In this document: in pieces, positions 50,968-60,316 of the stretch | Numbering within the stretch: the stretch's first letter is position 1 | Layout of the letters: every line of letters starts with the position of its first letter | Assembly: GCF_036325985.1 (NCBI RefSeq) | Contig: NZ_JAUHLI010000016.1 | Coordinates: forward strand, 28,592 to 92,591 | Length of the DNA: 64,000 nt | Source: Alkalimonas cellulosilytica | Lineage (GTDB): Bacteria; Pseudomonadota; Gammaproteobacteria; Enterobacterales; Alteromonadaceae | Direction: 5' to 3' | Program-made: the position numbers and the translations under genes | Notes under the pieces: generated by a model | Seen by the model: the letters and a program-made list of their open reading frames with translations, nothing else | Database searches by the model: none | What the model was told of the DNA's origin: nothing

Positions 50968-51789
50968 ATGGCAATGGTTCTGTTGGCGCTAATCACCTTG
51001 TTGCTGCTGGGCTGGCTGTTAGGGCAACCCTACTGGCGCCGATGGCACCGTCAGCGCCTACTGAAGCAGCCTTTTCCACACAGCTGGCGGCAGATCCTGA
51101 AACGCCGGCTGCCTTATTTTCGGGCTTTGCCAGCCGACTTGCAACTGAAGCTGAAAAAGCTGATCCAGTTGTTTATAGCAGAGAAAGACTTTGTTGGTTG
51201 TGCCGGCCTGCAGATCGATGATGAGATCCGGGTGACCATCGCCGCTCAGGCCTGTTTGCTGCTGTTGGGCCGGCCGAATGATTTGTATCCTGGTTTGCGA
51301 CAAATTCTGGTGTATCCGTCAGCTTTCGTGGTGCCAAACCGACAGCCGGATGCTGCGGGTGTGGTGCATGATGGAGCTGGGGTGTTGCTGGGTGAGTCCT
51401 GGGGGCAGGGTCAGGTGATTTTATCCTGGCAGGATTCGCTAAAAGGTGCTGCCGATCCCTTTGATGGCCACAATGTGGTGATCCACGAGTTTGCCCATCA
51501 GCTCGATCAGCAAAAGGGCTATGCCAATGGCGCTCCCGCTCTGGGTGTCGGCCTGGATGTAAAGCGTTGGTCTAAGGTATTTCAGCGCGCTTTTGATCGC
51601 TTGCAACAGCAGTTAAACCGTGGGCAGCCAGGTGTATTCGATCCTTACGCGGCTACCAATCCGGCTGAGTTTTTTGCTGTTGCAAGTGAGGTGTTTTTCG
51701 AGCAACCCCACAGCATGCAACAACAAGAGCCGGAGCTTTATCAGCAGCTACAGCAGTTTTACCAGCTTAATCCCGCGCTTTGGCAGTAA
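50968..51789 (+). CDS. mtfA: zinc-dependent peptidase MtfA (M90 family)
   Basis: This protein of about 273 residues has an N-terminal membrane helix (VLLALITLLLLGWLLGQPYW) and the M90 core, with HEFAHQLDQ as the zinc site (HExxH variant with Glu as catalytic base) and a downstream Glu in EFFAVASEVFFEQP. E. coli MtfA binds Mlc and so affects glucose PTS expression, and it is also a peptidase. The N-terminal helix is longer than in E. coli. Start options are GTG 50959, ATG 50968 and ATG 50974; none has a clear ribosome site. Confidence 0.9.
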   Translation: MAMVLLALITLLLLGWLLGQPYWRRWHRQRLLKQPFPHSWRQILKRRLPYFRALPADLQLKLKKLIQLFIAEKDFVGCAGLQIDDEIRVTIAAQACLLLLGRPNDLYPGLRQILVYPSAFVVPNRQPDAAGVVHDGAGVLLGESWGQGQVILSWQDSLKGAADPFDGHNVVIHEFAHQLDQQKGYANGAPALGVGLDVKRWSKVFQRAFDRLQQQLNRGQPGVFDPYAATNPAEFFAVASEVFFEQPHSMQQQEPELYQQLQQFYQLNPALWQ

Positions 51790-51804
51790 AAGACGAACCA
51801 TTGC

Positions 51805-52506
51805 TCAGGCTTTATCCAGGCCCAGTGCCGATCGGATGCTGTTAGCAAAATCGGTAAAGCGCTGTTTTAAACTTCGTTTGATGGACACATCCAACGAGCC
51901 CAACACCGAATAGCCTTCAATTCGGATACAGTGGGTTTTGCGGCTCCCCGGTCCGCCCGAACCTACCGAGTTGTCGCTGGATGCGGCAATGTTATTAAGT
52001 TCACTGATCACCGCCACATGCTCCGGTACCTGAATGCTGACACTGCCCAGCCAGTTGGTCAGTTGCAGGATCATGTGTTGATGCTCAAAAACGGCTTCGG
52101 AAAAGTCCAGTTCCACTGAGGATAATGCATTGATAATAGTGAGGTGCTGCGGCACCCGCCAAGGCCCTGAGCGCTCATCACTGCTTAGAATAGAGACCAG
52201 GCGGTCTTTGTCCGTTAGTTCGTCAGCGACCTTTGCCTTGGCTGAGCCGCGCGCTGCCGTGGTCGCATCAAAGTTTTGTGACCACATGGCCCGGTATTTG
52301 GCATCCGGCTCTAAGGTCAGATCCGCCACTTGCTCGATCAGCACTTTGGGATCATCGGAGTTGGTGGCAATATCAAGCCGGCGTTCAAAGGCCTGCTCGG
52401 AAATCACACTGTGGCTGTAGTTCATGATCAGTTGATCGATAACAGCTTCACGTACTTGGGCGATGGGCCTGTCTTCCAGTTTCACCCCTGTGGTATCTAT
52501 CGCCAT
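51805..52506 (-). CDS. DUF1707 and LiaF-type envelope-response domain protein
   Basis: This 233-residue soluble protein has an N-terminal DUF1707-like helical segment (EAVIDQLIMNYSHSVISEQA then FERRLDIA) and a C-terminal repeated beta domain like the LiaF C-terminus (HLTIINALSSVELDFSEAVF, IEGYSVLGSLDVSIKR). LiaF proteins take part in responses to cell-wall stress in Firmicutes; in Proteobacteria the role is unknown. AAGGGGGAG precedes the ATG. It stands alone, convergent with mtfA with 15 bp between them. Confidence 0.75.
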   Translation of the reverse strand: MAIDTTGVKLEDRPIAQVREAVIDQLIMNYSHSVISEQAFERRLDIATNSDDPKVLIEQVADLTLEPDAKYRAMWSQNFDATTAARGSAKAKVADELTDKDRLVSILSSDERSGPWRVPQHLTIINALSSVELDFSEAVFEHQHMILQLTNWLGSVSIQVPEHVAVISELNNIAASSDNSVGSGGPGSRKTHCIRIEGYSVLGSLDVSIKRSLKQRFTDFANSIRSALGLDKA

Positions 52507-52635
52507 GGCTCCCCCTTTATCTCCATACGCCAGCCAGGCTGGCTATTTTTTCATCATTTTGGCTCAGGATGACGTTTGGCGAAAGGGTCAAATTGTAAGT
52601 ATTTCTAACCGTTTGGAAGGTGCAGCTTTTCGCTG

Positions 52636-53163
52636 CTACTCGTTGTTTGCTGAAGCTAAGCAGTCACTTAGCCAAATCAGCGCTCCGGTATCCACCCCGA
52701 TGGCAGCGGCTTTTTGCTGGTAGCGCAGGCAGTCATCGGCTGATGGGTTGGGGCTTCTGGCTAAAATCCAGGCGTAATTTAGATTATGACCGACCACCAA
52801 TGCCATGCTGTAGTCGGGCTCCAGCTTGGCAATGTTGTAACTGGCAAAAAAGGGCCCGAAGAAAGACACCTTCAGCTTGCCGGTCGTGTTATCGCCAGCG
52901 AAATACGCACGTCCCTCGGCCTCGCGCCATTCATCGCGGCTTTGGTGATAACCACGATTCAACACCCGCACACCTCCATCGTTGCGCATGCTGTAATGGG
53001 CGGTCACTTCGCTAAGGCCCCGTTCGAAGCGGTGATCCAACCGGGCTATCTCATGCCACTCGCCTAAATACGACTCCAGCTCGAACGGTGAAACAGGTTG
53101 CACGCTATTGGGTGTGCCTGTGCAGCCTGTCAGTAGGATAACAGCAGCAAATAACAATCGCAT
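52636..53163 (-). CDS. lipocalin family lipoprotein (Blc-like)
   Basis: This 175-residue protein has a lipoprotein signal with lipobox LTGC (Cys near residue 13), then the lipocalin start motif YLGEWHEIARLDHRFERG and the later strand motif GHNLNYAWILARSPN. Bacterial lipocalins of the Blc group sit in the outer membrane and bind lipids such as lysophospholipids. ATG 53163 has GAAGG upstream; a TTG at 53178 would add five residues. Divergent from the small TIGR03643-type gene. Confidence 0.92.
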   Translation of the reverse strand: MRLLFAAVILLTGCTGTPNSVQPVSPFELESYLGEWHEIARLDHRFERGLSEVTAHYSMRNDGGVRVLNRGYHQSRDEWREAEGRAYFAGDNTTGKLKVSFFGPFFASYNIAKLEPDYSMALVVGHNLNYAWILARSPNPSADDCLRYQQKAAAIGVDTGALIWLSDCLASANNE

Positions 53164-53253
53164 GGTAAGGACCTTCAAGGTTGTTGAATACTATGCATCC
53201 GAATACGAGCCAGCACCGTAATCGGTTGCATCGATAACAAGGATACCAACACC

Positions 53254-53514
53254 ATGCCACATTCGTTTAACCAAGAACAGCTATCGCGTATTATTGAGAT
53301 GGCTTGGGAAGATCGAACGCCTTTTGAAGCGATAACCATGAATTTTGCGTTATCGGAAGCCGAGCTTATCCGTTTGATGCGCTCTGAATTAAAACCAGCC
53401 AGTTTCCGCTGCTGGCGTCAACGTGTGGCTGGCCGCATTACCAAGCATGGGAAGCTCCGCTCTAAAGCGGTGAATAGAGGCTATTGTCCCAGCCAATACA
53501 AACACCGAAGCTAG
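53254..53514 (+). CDS. TIGR03643/DUF2805 family small protein
   Basis: This 86-residue protein matches the family that begins with IIEMAWEDRTPFEAI and has the basic core FRCWRQRVAGRITKHGKLR. The helical N-terminal half resembles a helix-turn-helix (PFEAITMNFALSEAELIRLM) and the C-terminal half is strongly basic, so nucleic-acid binding is plausible but unproved. Single gene ahead of the AMP-phosphorylase-like operon, with 87 bp between them. Confidence 0.83.
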   Translation: MPHSFNQEQLSRIIEMAWEDRTPFEAITMNFALSEAELIRLMRSELKPASFRCWRQRVAGRITKHGKLRSKAVNRGYCPSQYKHRS

Positions 53515-53601
53515 ATCTGCATCAAAGGAAAGCTTCATAGTTCACTTGGCAGCATGGAGCAGGCCAGCTAGAGTAAGGATACTCTGGCTTAAGGCGCTGC
53601 T

Positions 53602-55173
53602 ATGAAATCAACTGCTGGCAATCAAACAAAAAACACTCAACCGCTCACTCTGAAGCGGGTGGGGATTGATACGTACCATGAAAACGTGGCTTATCTGCAT
53701 CGGGACTGTGAAATCTACCGCGCCGAGGGGTTCCAGGCTTTAGCCAAGGTGGAAGTGGAAGCCAAAGGCAAACGGATTCTGGCCAGTTTGAATGTGGTGG
53801 ACGATGCCAATATCGTCAATGGTCAGCAATTGGGTTTGTCCGAAGAAGCTTTTGCCATGCTCGGCGCACCCGATGGCGATGCTGTTCGGGTTGCACCGGC
53901 TGAGCCACCACACTCCATTCCGGCTTTGCACCGTAAAATTGCCGGCGAACGGTTAATCCGGGAGGATTTTACCAGCATTGTGCAGGACATTGCGGCGCAC
54001 CGTTACTCCAAAATTGAACTGACAGCCTTTGTGGTAGCTTGCAATCAGGGCGAGCTGGACCGCGAAGAAGTGTTCTTTTTAAGCGATGCCATGAGTAAAG
54101 TGGGGCGCAAACTGGATTGGCAGGAGCACCCGGTGGTGGATAAACATTGCATTGGTGGCATCCCCGGCAACCGTACTTCGATGCTGTTGGTACCCATTGT
54201 GGCAGCCCATGGCATGCTCTGCCCCAAGACATCATCACGCGCCATTACCTCGCCGGCTGGCACAGCCGATACCATGGAGCTGCTGGCCGCCGTTGAGATG
54301 CCGTTTGAACAATTAACCGAGATCGTACATCGCCACCGGGGGTGTCTTGCCTGGGGCGGTACCAGCGATTTATCTCCGGCCGATGATGTACTGATCTCGG
54401 TGGAGCGGCCTTTGTCGATTGACTCGCCTGGCCAAATGGTCGCTTCGATTTTGTCAAAAAAGGTAGCCGCAGGCTCCAGCCACTTGCTGCTGGATATTCC
54501 GATTGGCCCAACCGCTAAGGTGCGTAGCATGCCGGAAGCGCAGCGGCTGCGTAAACTCTTTGAGTTCGTGGCCAAGCGGATGGGGCTCACCATCGATGTG
54601 GTGATTACCGATGGCCGTCAGCCGATTGGTAATGGCATAGGCCCGGCACTGGAAGCGCGCGATGTGATGCGGGTACTGCAAAACCATCCCGATGCCCCGA
54701 TGGATTTGCGGCAAAAATCCTTACGCCTTGCTGGCCGCATGCTTGAGTTTGACCCCGATGTGCGTGGTGGCGATGGGTTTGGCATTGCCCGTGATATCCT
54801 GGACTCGGGCCGGGCGCTGGAAAAGATGCAGGCGATTATTGCGGCTCAGGGCCAGCGTGATTTTGATCCAGAGCATCCGCCATTATCGCCTTTATCCTTT
54901 GAGGTAACAGCACCCGTTAGTGGCACTGTGATTGCCATTGATAATGTGCAGCTGGCGCGGATTGCGCGCTCTGCCGGTGCGCCCCGGGCCAAAGGTTCAG
55001 GCGTGGATTTGCTGGTAAAACTGGGCGATCCGGTTGAAGCGGGTCAACCGCTGTACAAGGTGTATGCCGCTTACCCAACCGAGCTGGCTTTTGCCCGCCA
55101 AGCCTGTGAGCGTTGTATTGGTTACCAGCTGGGTCAAGCTGACCAGTTGGTGTCATTGCATGTGGAGTATTAA
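53602..55173 (+). CDS. AMP phosphorylase-like / thymidine phosphorylase family protein
   Basis: This 523-residue enzyme has the extended N-terminal domain (about 90 residues) of the archaeal-type AMP phosphorylases, then the nucleoside phosphorylase fold: DKHCIGGIPGNRTSMLLVPI, KTSSRAITSPAGTADTMELL and GGTSDLSPADDVLISVERPL. The second motif differs from DeoA (KMSGRGLGHTGGTLD), which supports a nucleotide substrate. AMP phosphorylase converts a nucleoside monophosphate and phosphate to a base and ribose-1,5-bisphosphate. It forms a two-gene operon with the PRPP-synthetase-like gene 6 bp downstream. No RuBisCO or ribose-bisphosphate isomerase is nearby. The exact substrate is inferred. Confidence 0.85.
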   Translation: MKSTAGNQTKNTQPLTLKRVGIDTYHENVAYLHRDCEIYRAEGFQALAKVEVEAKGKRILASLNVVDDANIVNGQQLGLSEEAFAMLGAPDGDAVRVAPAEPPHSIPALHRKIAGERLIREDFTSIVQDIAAHRYSKIELTAFVVACNQGELDREEVFFLSDAMSKVGRKLDWQEHPVVDKHCIGGIPGNRTSMLLVPIVAAHGMLCPKTSSRAITSPAGTADTMELLAAVEMPFEQLTEIVHRHRGCLAWGGTSDLSPADDVLISVERPLSIDSPGQMVASILSKKVAAGSSHLLLDIPIGPTAKVRSMPEAQRLRKLFEFVAKRMGLTIDVVITDGRQPIGNGIGPALEARDVMRVLQNHPDAPMDLRQKSLRLAGRMLEFDPDVRGGDGFGIARDILDSGRALEKMQAIIAAQGQRDFDPEHPPLSPLSFEVTAPVSGTVIAIDNVQLARIARSAGAPRAKGSGVDLLVKLGDPVEAGQPLYKVYAAYPTELAFARQACERCIGYQLGQADQLVSLHVEY

Positions 55174-55179
55174 CTACTG

Positions 55180-56073
55180 ATGTCGAGCTATCTACTGTGT
55201 TCTCCTGAGGAAGCCGAAGCTGCCGGGCGCCTGGCACAAGCTGCCGGCCTGTCACTTATGAGCTATCAACGTCATCAGTTCCCGGACGACGAGCTGAAAC
55301 TGACCCTGCCGTTTGCCGATGGCGATGCACCCACACAACTGGTGCTGTATCGCAGTCTGGACCGGCCGAACGACAAGCTGGTCGAACTGATTCTGCTGGC
55401 AAAGCACTTGCGAGGCTGTGGTGTAAAACGGCTGCTGTTGGTCGCGCCTTATCTGGCCTATATGCGGCAGGATATTGCGTTTTACCCTGGTGAAATTGTC
55501 AGCCAGAAAATCATTGGCAACCTGTTGGCGGAGTTATTTGATGCGGTGATCACGGTCGATCCGCATCTGCATCGCATCGAACATTTGCGTGAAGCCATCC
55601 CAAAAGGCGAAGCCATCGCACTGAGTGGCGCCCCCAGACTGGCGGATTTAATCGCGGACAAGTGTAAGCATCCACTACTCATTGGGCCGGATGCAGAGTC
55701 GCGGCAATGGGTCGAACTGGCCGCAGCCCGCATTGGTTGCGATTATGGTGTCTGCAGCAAGGTACGGCATGGCGATACAGAGGTGGTAATAGCCTTACCA
55801 GATGTGCCGGTTAGCGGGCGGCAGGTGGTGCTGATGGACGATGTGGCCAGCTCAGGGCGGACCATGGCCAGAGCTGCGGAGCAGTTGCTGGCGGCAGGTG
55901 CCGCTTCGGTCGATGTGGCGGTGACCCATGCACTTTTTGCCGGTGATGCACTGGCGACCATCAAGCAGGCAGGCGTGCGGCATATCTGGAGTACCGACTG
56001 CATTGCGCACGACAGCAATGCCATCAGTATGGCGCCGGTGCTGGCAGAGGCCTTAGTCCCCATGTTAGCTTAA
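55180..56073 (+). CDS. divergent PRPP synthetase-like protein
   Basis: This 297-residue protein has the two-lobed phosphoribosyltransferase fold of ribose-phosphate diphosphokinase: APYLAYMRQDIAFYPGEIVS, a KVRHGDTEV site that matches the catalytic Lys-Arg loop, and the PRPP loop VVLMDDVASSGRTM. It departs from housekeeping PrsA, where the loops read like DLHAxQIQGFF and VDDMIDTAGT; here they are VDPHLHRIEHL and MDDVASSGRT. It looks more like archaeal or class III forms. Paired with an AMP-phosphorylase-like gene, it may link ribose-phosphate and nucleotide pools; the reaction is not known. Confidence 0.82.
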   Translation: MSSYLLCSPEEAEAAGRLAQAAGLSLMSYQRHQFPDDELKLTLPFADGDAPTQLVLYRSLDRPNDKLVELILLAKHLRGCGVKRLLLVAPYLAYMRQDIAFYPGEIVSQKIIGNLLAELFDAVITVDPHLHRIEHLREAIPKGEAIALSGAPRLADLIADKCKHPLLIGPDAESRQWVELAAARIGCDYGVCSKVRHGDTEVVIALPDVPVSGRQVVLMDDVASSGRTMARAAEQLLAAGAASVDVAVTHALFAGDALATIKQAGVRHIWSTDCIAHDSNAISMAPVLAEALVPMLA

Positions 56074-56224
56074 CAAATGGGGCTCTACGACAAAGCCATT
56101 AGTCTGGATCAACAAATTTATTCGATAGTAAGGACGTGTTTATTTCATTAGAGAAGTTTTAACTAAGCATGTATTGTGCACGCTATTACAGGCATGTCGC
56201 CTTGAAGCTGTAATGAGGTGTGTG

Positions 56225-57873
56225 ATGCAAAAAAAACAATCGATGACGGTGGCGAAGCGGCTAGGTTTGGGGTTTGGCATCGTGTTGCTCCTGATGGTGG
56301 GCCTTACCCTGATTGGGGTGGAGCGGGTTCAGCGAATTAATCAAACATTGACTGAGATGACTGAGCTGAACTCAGTCAAACAACGCTACGCCATTAACTT
56401 TCGTGGCAGTGTGCACGATAGGGCTATTTCACTGCGCGATGTTACCTTGGTCGAAAATCCGCGTGATATCCCAGCGTTATTGCGTGATATTGAACAACTT
56501 GAATCATTTTATCTGAACTCCCGTCGCCTGATGGATGATATCTTCCAGCAGCGCAATGGCGTTAGCACAACCGAGCGGCAATTGTTGCAGGCAATCGATG
56601 CGGTGGAGGCGAGAGCCTTGCCGCTGGCAAATCAGGTCATTCAATTACGCCAGCAAGGCCAGCAAAGCGAGGCACAGCGGTTGTTGCTGGCACAGGTTGG
56701 TCCTGTTTTTGTCGATTGGTTGGCCAGCATCAATGCCTTTATTGATTATCAGGAAGCAAAAAACCAACAAGCCACCGATAACGCTCAAAGTGTCGCCGGT
56801 GCTTTTGCTCTGACCATGGTATTGCTGACTGCGGTGGCCATTTTCATAGGTATTGCCATGGCCGTCTGGATCCTGCGTTACTTACGTCAGGCACTGGGAG
56901 GTGAACCTGATGAGGCTGCCGAGTTGGTGAGCCAGATTGCAGCCGGCGATCTGACGACACAGATCCGCGACAGCCTGCCAAACAGCATGCTGGCGGCGGT
57001 GGCGAATATGCAGCTGCAATTACGGCAGACCCTGAGCGAGGTAGTGGGGGCAGCAAACACAGTCAAGACCCAGGCCGATGAGCTGGATCAGGCCGCACTG
57101 GAAGCACTGGAAGCCACCGAGCGGCAGGCGCATTCATCCACAGCCTCAGCCGCCAGCATTGAACAAATGACGGTGAGCCTGAAGCAGGTAGCCAGCGTGG
57201 TCGATTTGACCGAACAGAACTCACAGAAAACTGCAGATTTGTCGGATCAGGGGCGCGCCTGGTGCAAGATGCCGCCACTGAGATTGCAGTCGTTGCCGAG
57301 ACCGTTGAGCAGTCAGCGAGCAAAATTGGCGAGTTGCAGCAGCGCTCCAAGGAGATTGCCGGTATCGCCAATGTGATTAAAAGCATTGCGGAACAAACCA
57401 ACTTACTGGCCCTGAACGCGGCCATCGAAGCAGCCAGAGCCGGTGAGTCTGGCCGCGGTTTTGCGGTGGTTGCTGATGAAGTACGGCAGCTGGCAGAGCG
57501 CACCAGCAAAGCCACTACGGAGATCGCCGGTATGATTCAGCTGGTGCAGGATGAGACTCAGTTGGCGGTTGCCTCGATGGAAACGGCAGCGCCCAGAGTG
57601 GCAGAAGGGTTATCCCGAGCCAATGATGCTGCCAGTATGCTGCAACAAATTCGCAGCCAGGCGATGGACTCGCTGAACAATGTGCGTGATGTCGCCCGCT
57701 CAACCAATGAACAATCGACGGCTGTCACCGAGCTTGCCAAACACATTGAACAAATTGCCAGTATGTCGCGGGATAATGCCGTAGTGATGCAGCAAAACCG
57801 TGGTGCTGTTGCGGCGCTGCAGCGGGTTGCCACAGGCTTAGGGCAGCAGGTAGCCCGCTTTAGAACCAGCTGA
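56225..57873 (+). pseudogene. methyl-accepting chemotaxis protein gene split by a one-base frameshift
   Basis: The first frame (56225 to about 57253) encodes a membrane helix (LGFGIVLLLMVGLTLIGVE), a four-helix-bundle-type periplasmic sensor (LNSVKQRYAINFRGSVHDRA), a second helix, HAMP and the start of the signalling domain. The second frame (from about 57253 to 57873) carries the rest, including LALNAAIEAARAGESGRGFA and the tail. Adding one G to the GGGG run at 57250-57253 would give SDQGARLVQDAATEIA without a break. So either one base is missing from the read or the gene is inactive. Both halves look conserved, which suggests a recent change or an error. GAGG precedes ATG 56225. Confidence 0.85.
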
Positions 57874-57897
57874 TTGGCAAGGCATACAAGCGTTTTC

Positions 57898-57924
57898 AGC
57901 CAGGCTTATGCCTGGCTTGTTGTT
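57898..57924 (+). terminator. rho-independent terminator after the chemoreceptor gene
   Basis: A perfect 8-bp stem, AGCCAGGC and GCCTGGCT around a TTAT loop, followed by TTGTTGTT. It lies 24 bp after the chemoreceptor stop and touches the end of the convergent cyclase gene. Confidence 0.75.
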
Positions 57925-59131
57925 AGCTGGAGGCCAGTACCAAGCAGTTGCGGCCTTTTTTCTTCGCTTTGTACAAGGCCTCATCGGCACGCTTCAGCAA
58001 AGGCTCGGGCTTTTCGCTGCCCTGGCGGATAGCGCAGCCCAAACTAATGGTAATTTGCACCGTTTTACTGCCGCTGTTGTTCTTGGCCGAGCGCTGCTTT
58101 TTACCGGTTTCGTGGTCTTTGGGTCGGCCGCCCTGGCGAACGATTAAGGGGTAGTCGGCCACTTGCTGGCGTACCTGTTCCAGTTGTTCCTTCAGTTTTT
58201 TCGGGTTGGCATGGTGAAACACCAGGGTAAATTCTTCACCGCCGTAGCGATAGGCGGTCATACCGCGTTGTTTGGCCAAGATGGCACCCAGCAGTCGCAA
58301 CACCTGATCGCCCACATCATGGCCATAGGTATCGTTGAATTTTTTAAAGTGATCGACATCCAGCATGGTCACAGCACTTTTCTTACCCAAGCGGTTTAAG
58401 TGCCCCATCAATGCCCGGCGCTGTGGTAACTGAGTCAGCTCATCGATGTAAGCCAGTTGCAGCATTTGCAACGCCAGCGTCAGCAGCAAACAACTGCCGG
58501 CAATCAGGGTCGCCCAACCGGAGAGTTCAGGCTGCGCCAGCCACAGATAAAACAGCGTAAGACAAAGCAGCACCGCCAGTTGCCCCAGCATGGGCTTGGG
58601 CCAGTTGCGGTAACTCAGCTGTGCCAGCCAGCCTGCGGTGACCAACAGCAGCACACTGGCTTGTAACCAGTTCAGAGGGTTTTCTGCCCGAACCGGCTGC
58701 AGCAGCCAGTGGTAATCGGGCAAGGAAGCTTGCCAGTCTGGCAGCGGCAAATACAGCAAAGCAACTGGAGTCAACGCCGAGGCCAGCAACAGGCCAATGC
58801 CGCCTTTGGTCAGCAGCGGCGGGCGGGGCAGTAAAACCAGCAAGCCGAGCCAAAGGGCGCTCACCAGAGGAAGATAACTGTAGAGCAGAGCAACGTCAGG
58901 TTCGCTGACTGGGCGTTGCAAGCCCTGTTGCACAGTAAAATAATGCCCGGCCAAAAAAGCCAGCCAATACAGCCAGTCGGTTTGGCGCATTAGAAGTGCC
59001 AGCGAAGCAACAAAGGCCAGCGCCAGCCAGACAGTGAGCGGGAAGGGGAGGGCCGCGAACAAGGCATGCTCAGGCCAGCCTATCAGCAACACGGCTAACA
59101 GCAACACAGGAGACAAGATCAACCAGCGCAC
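57923..59131 (-). CDS. membrane-bound GGDEF diguanylate cyclase
   Basis: This protein of about 402 residues has seven or eight hydrophobic helices in its first 230 residues and a C-terminal GGDEF domain with intact YRYGGEEF and the metal-site motif LDVDHFKKFNDTYGHDVGDQ. No RxxD inhibition site precedes the active site. An insert rich in Lys and Ser (KDHETGKKQRSAKNNSGSK) interrupts the domain after the active-site region. The start is probably GTG 59131, which has GAGG six bases upstream; TTG 59137 is an alternative. The sensor type resembles MASE-like membrane modules but is not assigned to one. Confidence 0.9.
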   Translation of the reverse strand: MRWLILSPVLLLAVLLIGWPEHALFAALPFPLTVWLALAFVASLALLMRQTDWLYWLAFLAGHYFTVQQGLQRPVSEPDVALLYSYLPLVSALWLGLLVLLPRPPLLTKGGIGLLLASALTPVALLYLPLPDWQASLPDYHWLLQPVRAENPLNWLQASVLLLVTAGWLAQLSYRNWPKPMLGQLAVLLCLTLFYLWLAQPELSGWATLIAGSCLLLTLALQMLQLAYIDELTQLPQRRALMGHLNRLGKKSAVTMLDVDHFKKFNDTYGHDVGDQVLRLLGAILAKQRGMTAYRYGGEEFTLVFHHANPKKLKEQLEQVRQQVADYPLIVRQGGRPKDHETGKKQRSAKNNSGSKTVQITISLGCAIRQGSEKPEPLLKRADEALYKAKKKGRNCLVLASS

Positions 59132-59286
59132 ACACAACCTCGAGCTGTTGACAGCATATTTTTATTCTGTGCTCAGTGTAGCAGCCTGCTGCCCCGAATT
59201 GAAACACCGCATGCATCAGAGTGCATGTTGTATAATGTCCTGTAAAATAATGCAGTACCTGAATCAATTTGAGCCAGTGAGTTGCT

Positions 59287-59541
59287 ATGCCCAAAAGATA
59301 CCGTGAATCCGCGCTGGATCCTTACATTATTGCTGCGCTTTGTGCCGTGCTGTCGCTGATGCTTTTTTACCGGGCCGCGAAAGGTTTGATTACTGGCGTG
59401 GCTCCCGGTTTGCACCACGCTGCTCTCGCCGGGCCTGTCCATACGCTGCAGGATGATCCTTCTATTTTCTGGTTTTCCATTGTGCTGCACCTTGGCTTTG
59501 CTTTCTTCACGGCCAGATATGCTTGGCGAACTTTTCGGTGA
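59287..59541 (+). CDS. small two-helix membrane protein
   Basis: This 84-residue protein has two hydrophobic helices (YIIAALCAVLSLMLFYRAAK and FWFSIVLHLGFAFFTARYAW) joined by a Gly/His-containing loop. The ribosome site is weak. I do not recognise the family. It lies alone between the cyclase gene and the DUF502 gene. Confidence 0.6.
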   Translation: MPKRYRESALDPYIIAALCAVLSLMLFYRAAKGLITGVAPGLHHAALAGPVHTLQDDPSIFWFSIVLHLGFAFFTARYAWRTFR

Positions 59542-59580
59542 CAGTTAAGCAAAAATGGTTGGTGGTCTTCTAACCTAAGT

Positions 59581-60183
59581 CTAAGGCTTGCTGCTTCCAT
59601 TCGAGCCCAGGCCGCCGCTTAACACCAGCTGCAGCGCTTCGGCTGGTTTCATCTCCAGATTCCGGGTGCAGCTGCGCGGTACGATGATGGTGTAACCGCC
59701 GACGTTGTAGGCCATTGGGATAAACACCGCCAGTTGTTCTTCATTCATTAAAGAGGACATGCGATCGCCATCAAGGCCACCTTTTTTGGTGACGATACCA
59801 ATTAGTTCTATATCTGTGCCCGGCAGTTTGACCATCACCACCGACTCATCGGCAAAGTTTTTGCCCGACATCACATCCATTAAATCCTGCAGCATGCCGT
59901 AGATTTGCTTGGTACCCGGCAGTTTGAGCAGCAGCTTGCCGGGCAACTGCCACAACCAGTCAAAACCGCGCCAGCGGGCGCTAAAGCCAATCACCACACA
60001 CAGCAGCACAAAGGCGGCAATCGCCATGCCTGGCAGATACCAGCTCGGCGGTAACACCAGCTCCAGCAGCGGGGCCAGCCTGGACTCAATGGTCACCAGC
60101 AACCAGCGGATCAGCTCGATGGTAATGACAATGGGCAAAATAATGGCCAGGCCCTTGGCCAGGCTTTTGGCGATGATTTTCAT
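59581..60183 (-). CDS. DUF502 family membrane protein
   Basis: This 200-residue protein has two membrane helices (GLAIILPIVITIELIRWLLV and PGMAIAAFVLLCVVIGFSAR) and a conserved soluble part with ESVVMVKLPGTDIELIGIVT and AYNVGGYTIIVPRS, the pattern of DUF502. The function is unknown. ATG 60183 has AGGGAA upstream; the longer frame from 60225 lacks a site and extends into the promoter region. Divergent from the binding-protein gene. Confidence 0.88.
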   Translation of the reverse strand: MKIIAKSLAKGLAIILPIVITIELIRWLLVTIESRLAPLLELVLPPSWYLPGMAIAAFVLLCVVIGFSARWRGFDWLWQLPGKLLLKLPGTKQIYGMLQDLMDVMSGKNFADESVVMVKLPGTDIELIGIVTKKGGLDGDRMSSLMNEEQLAVFIPMAYNVGGYTIIVPRSCTRNLEMKPAEALQLVLSGGLGSNGSSKP

Positions 60184-60316
60184 AAGGTTCCCTGTGTACT
60201 GCTTGGTTGGTGCAATGGTCGCCACATCATAAAGAAATCAGCGGCCTGGCGCCATGCCAGGCTGTAAATGGATTTGGTCTATACTTGGTGGATGGAGAGT
60301 TCGCAGGATGAGAGCA

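Noticed and set aside
57245..57262. Programmed ribosomal frameshifting in the chemoreceptor gene
   Set aside because: There is no slippery heptamer or downstream pseudoknot that I can see; chemoreceptors are not known to use frameshifting, so a lost base or read error is simpler.
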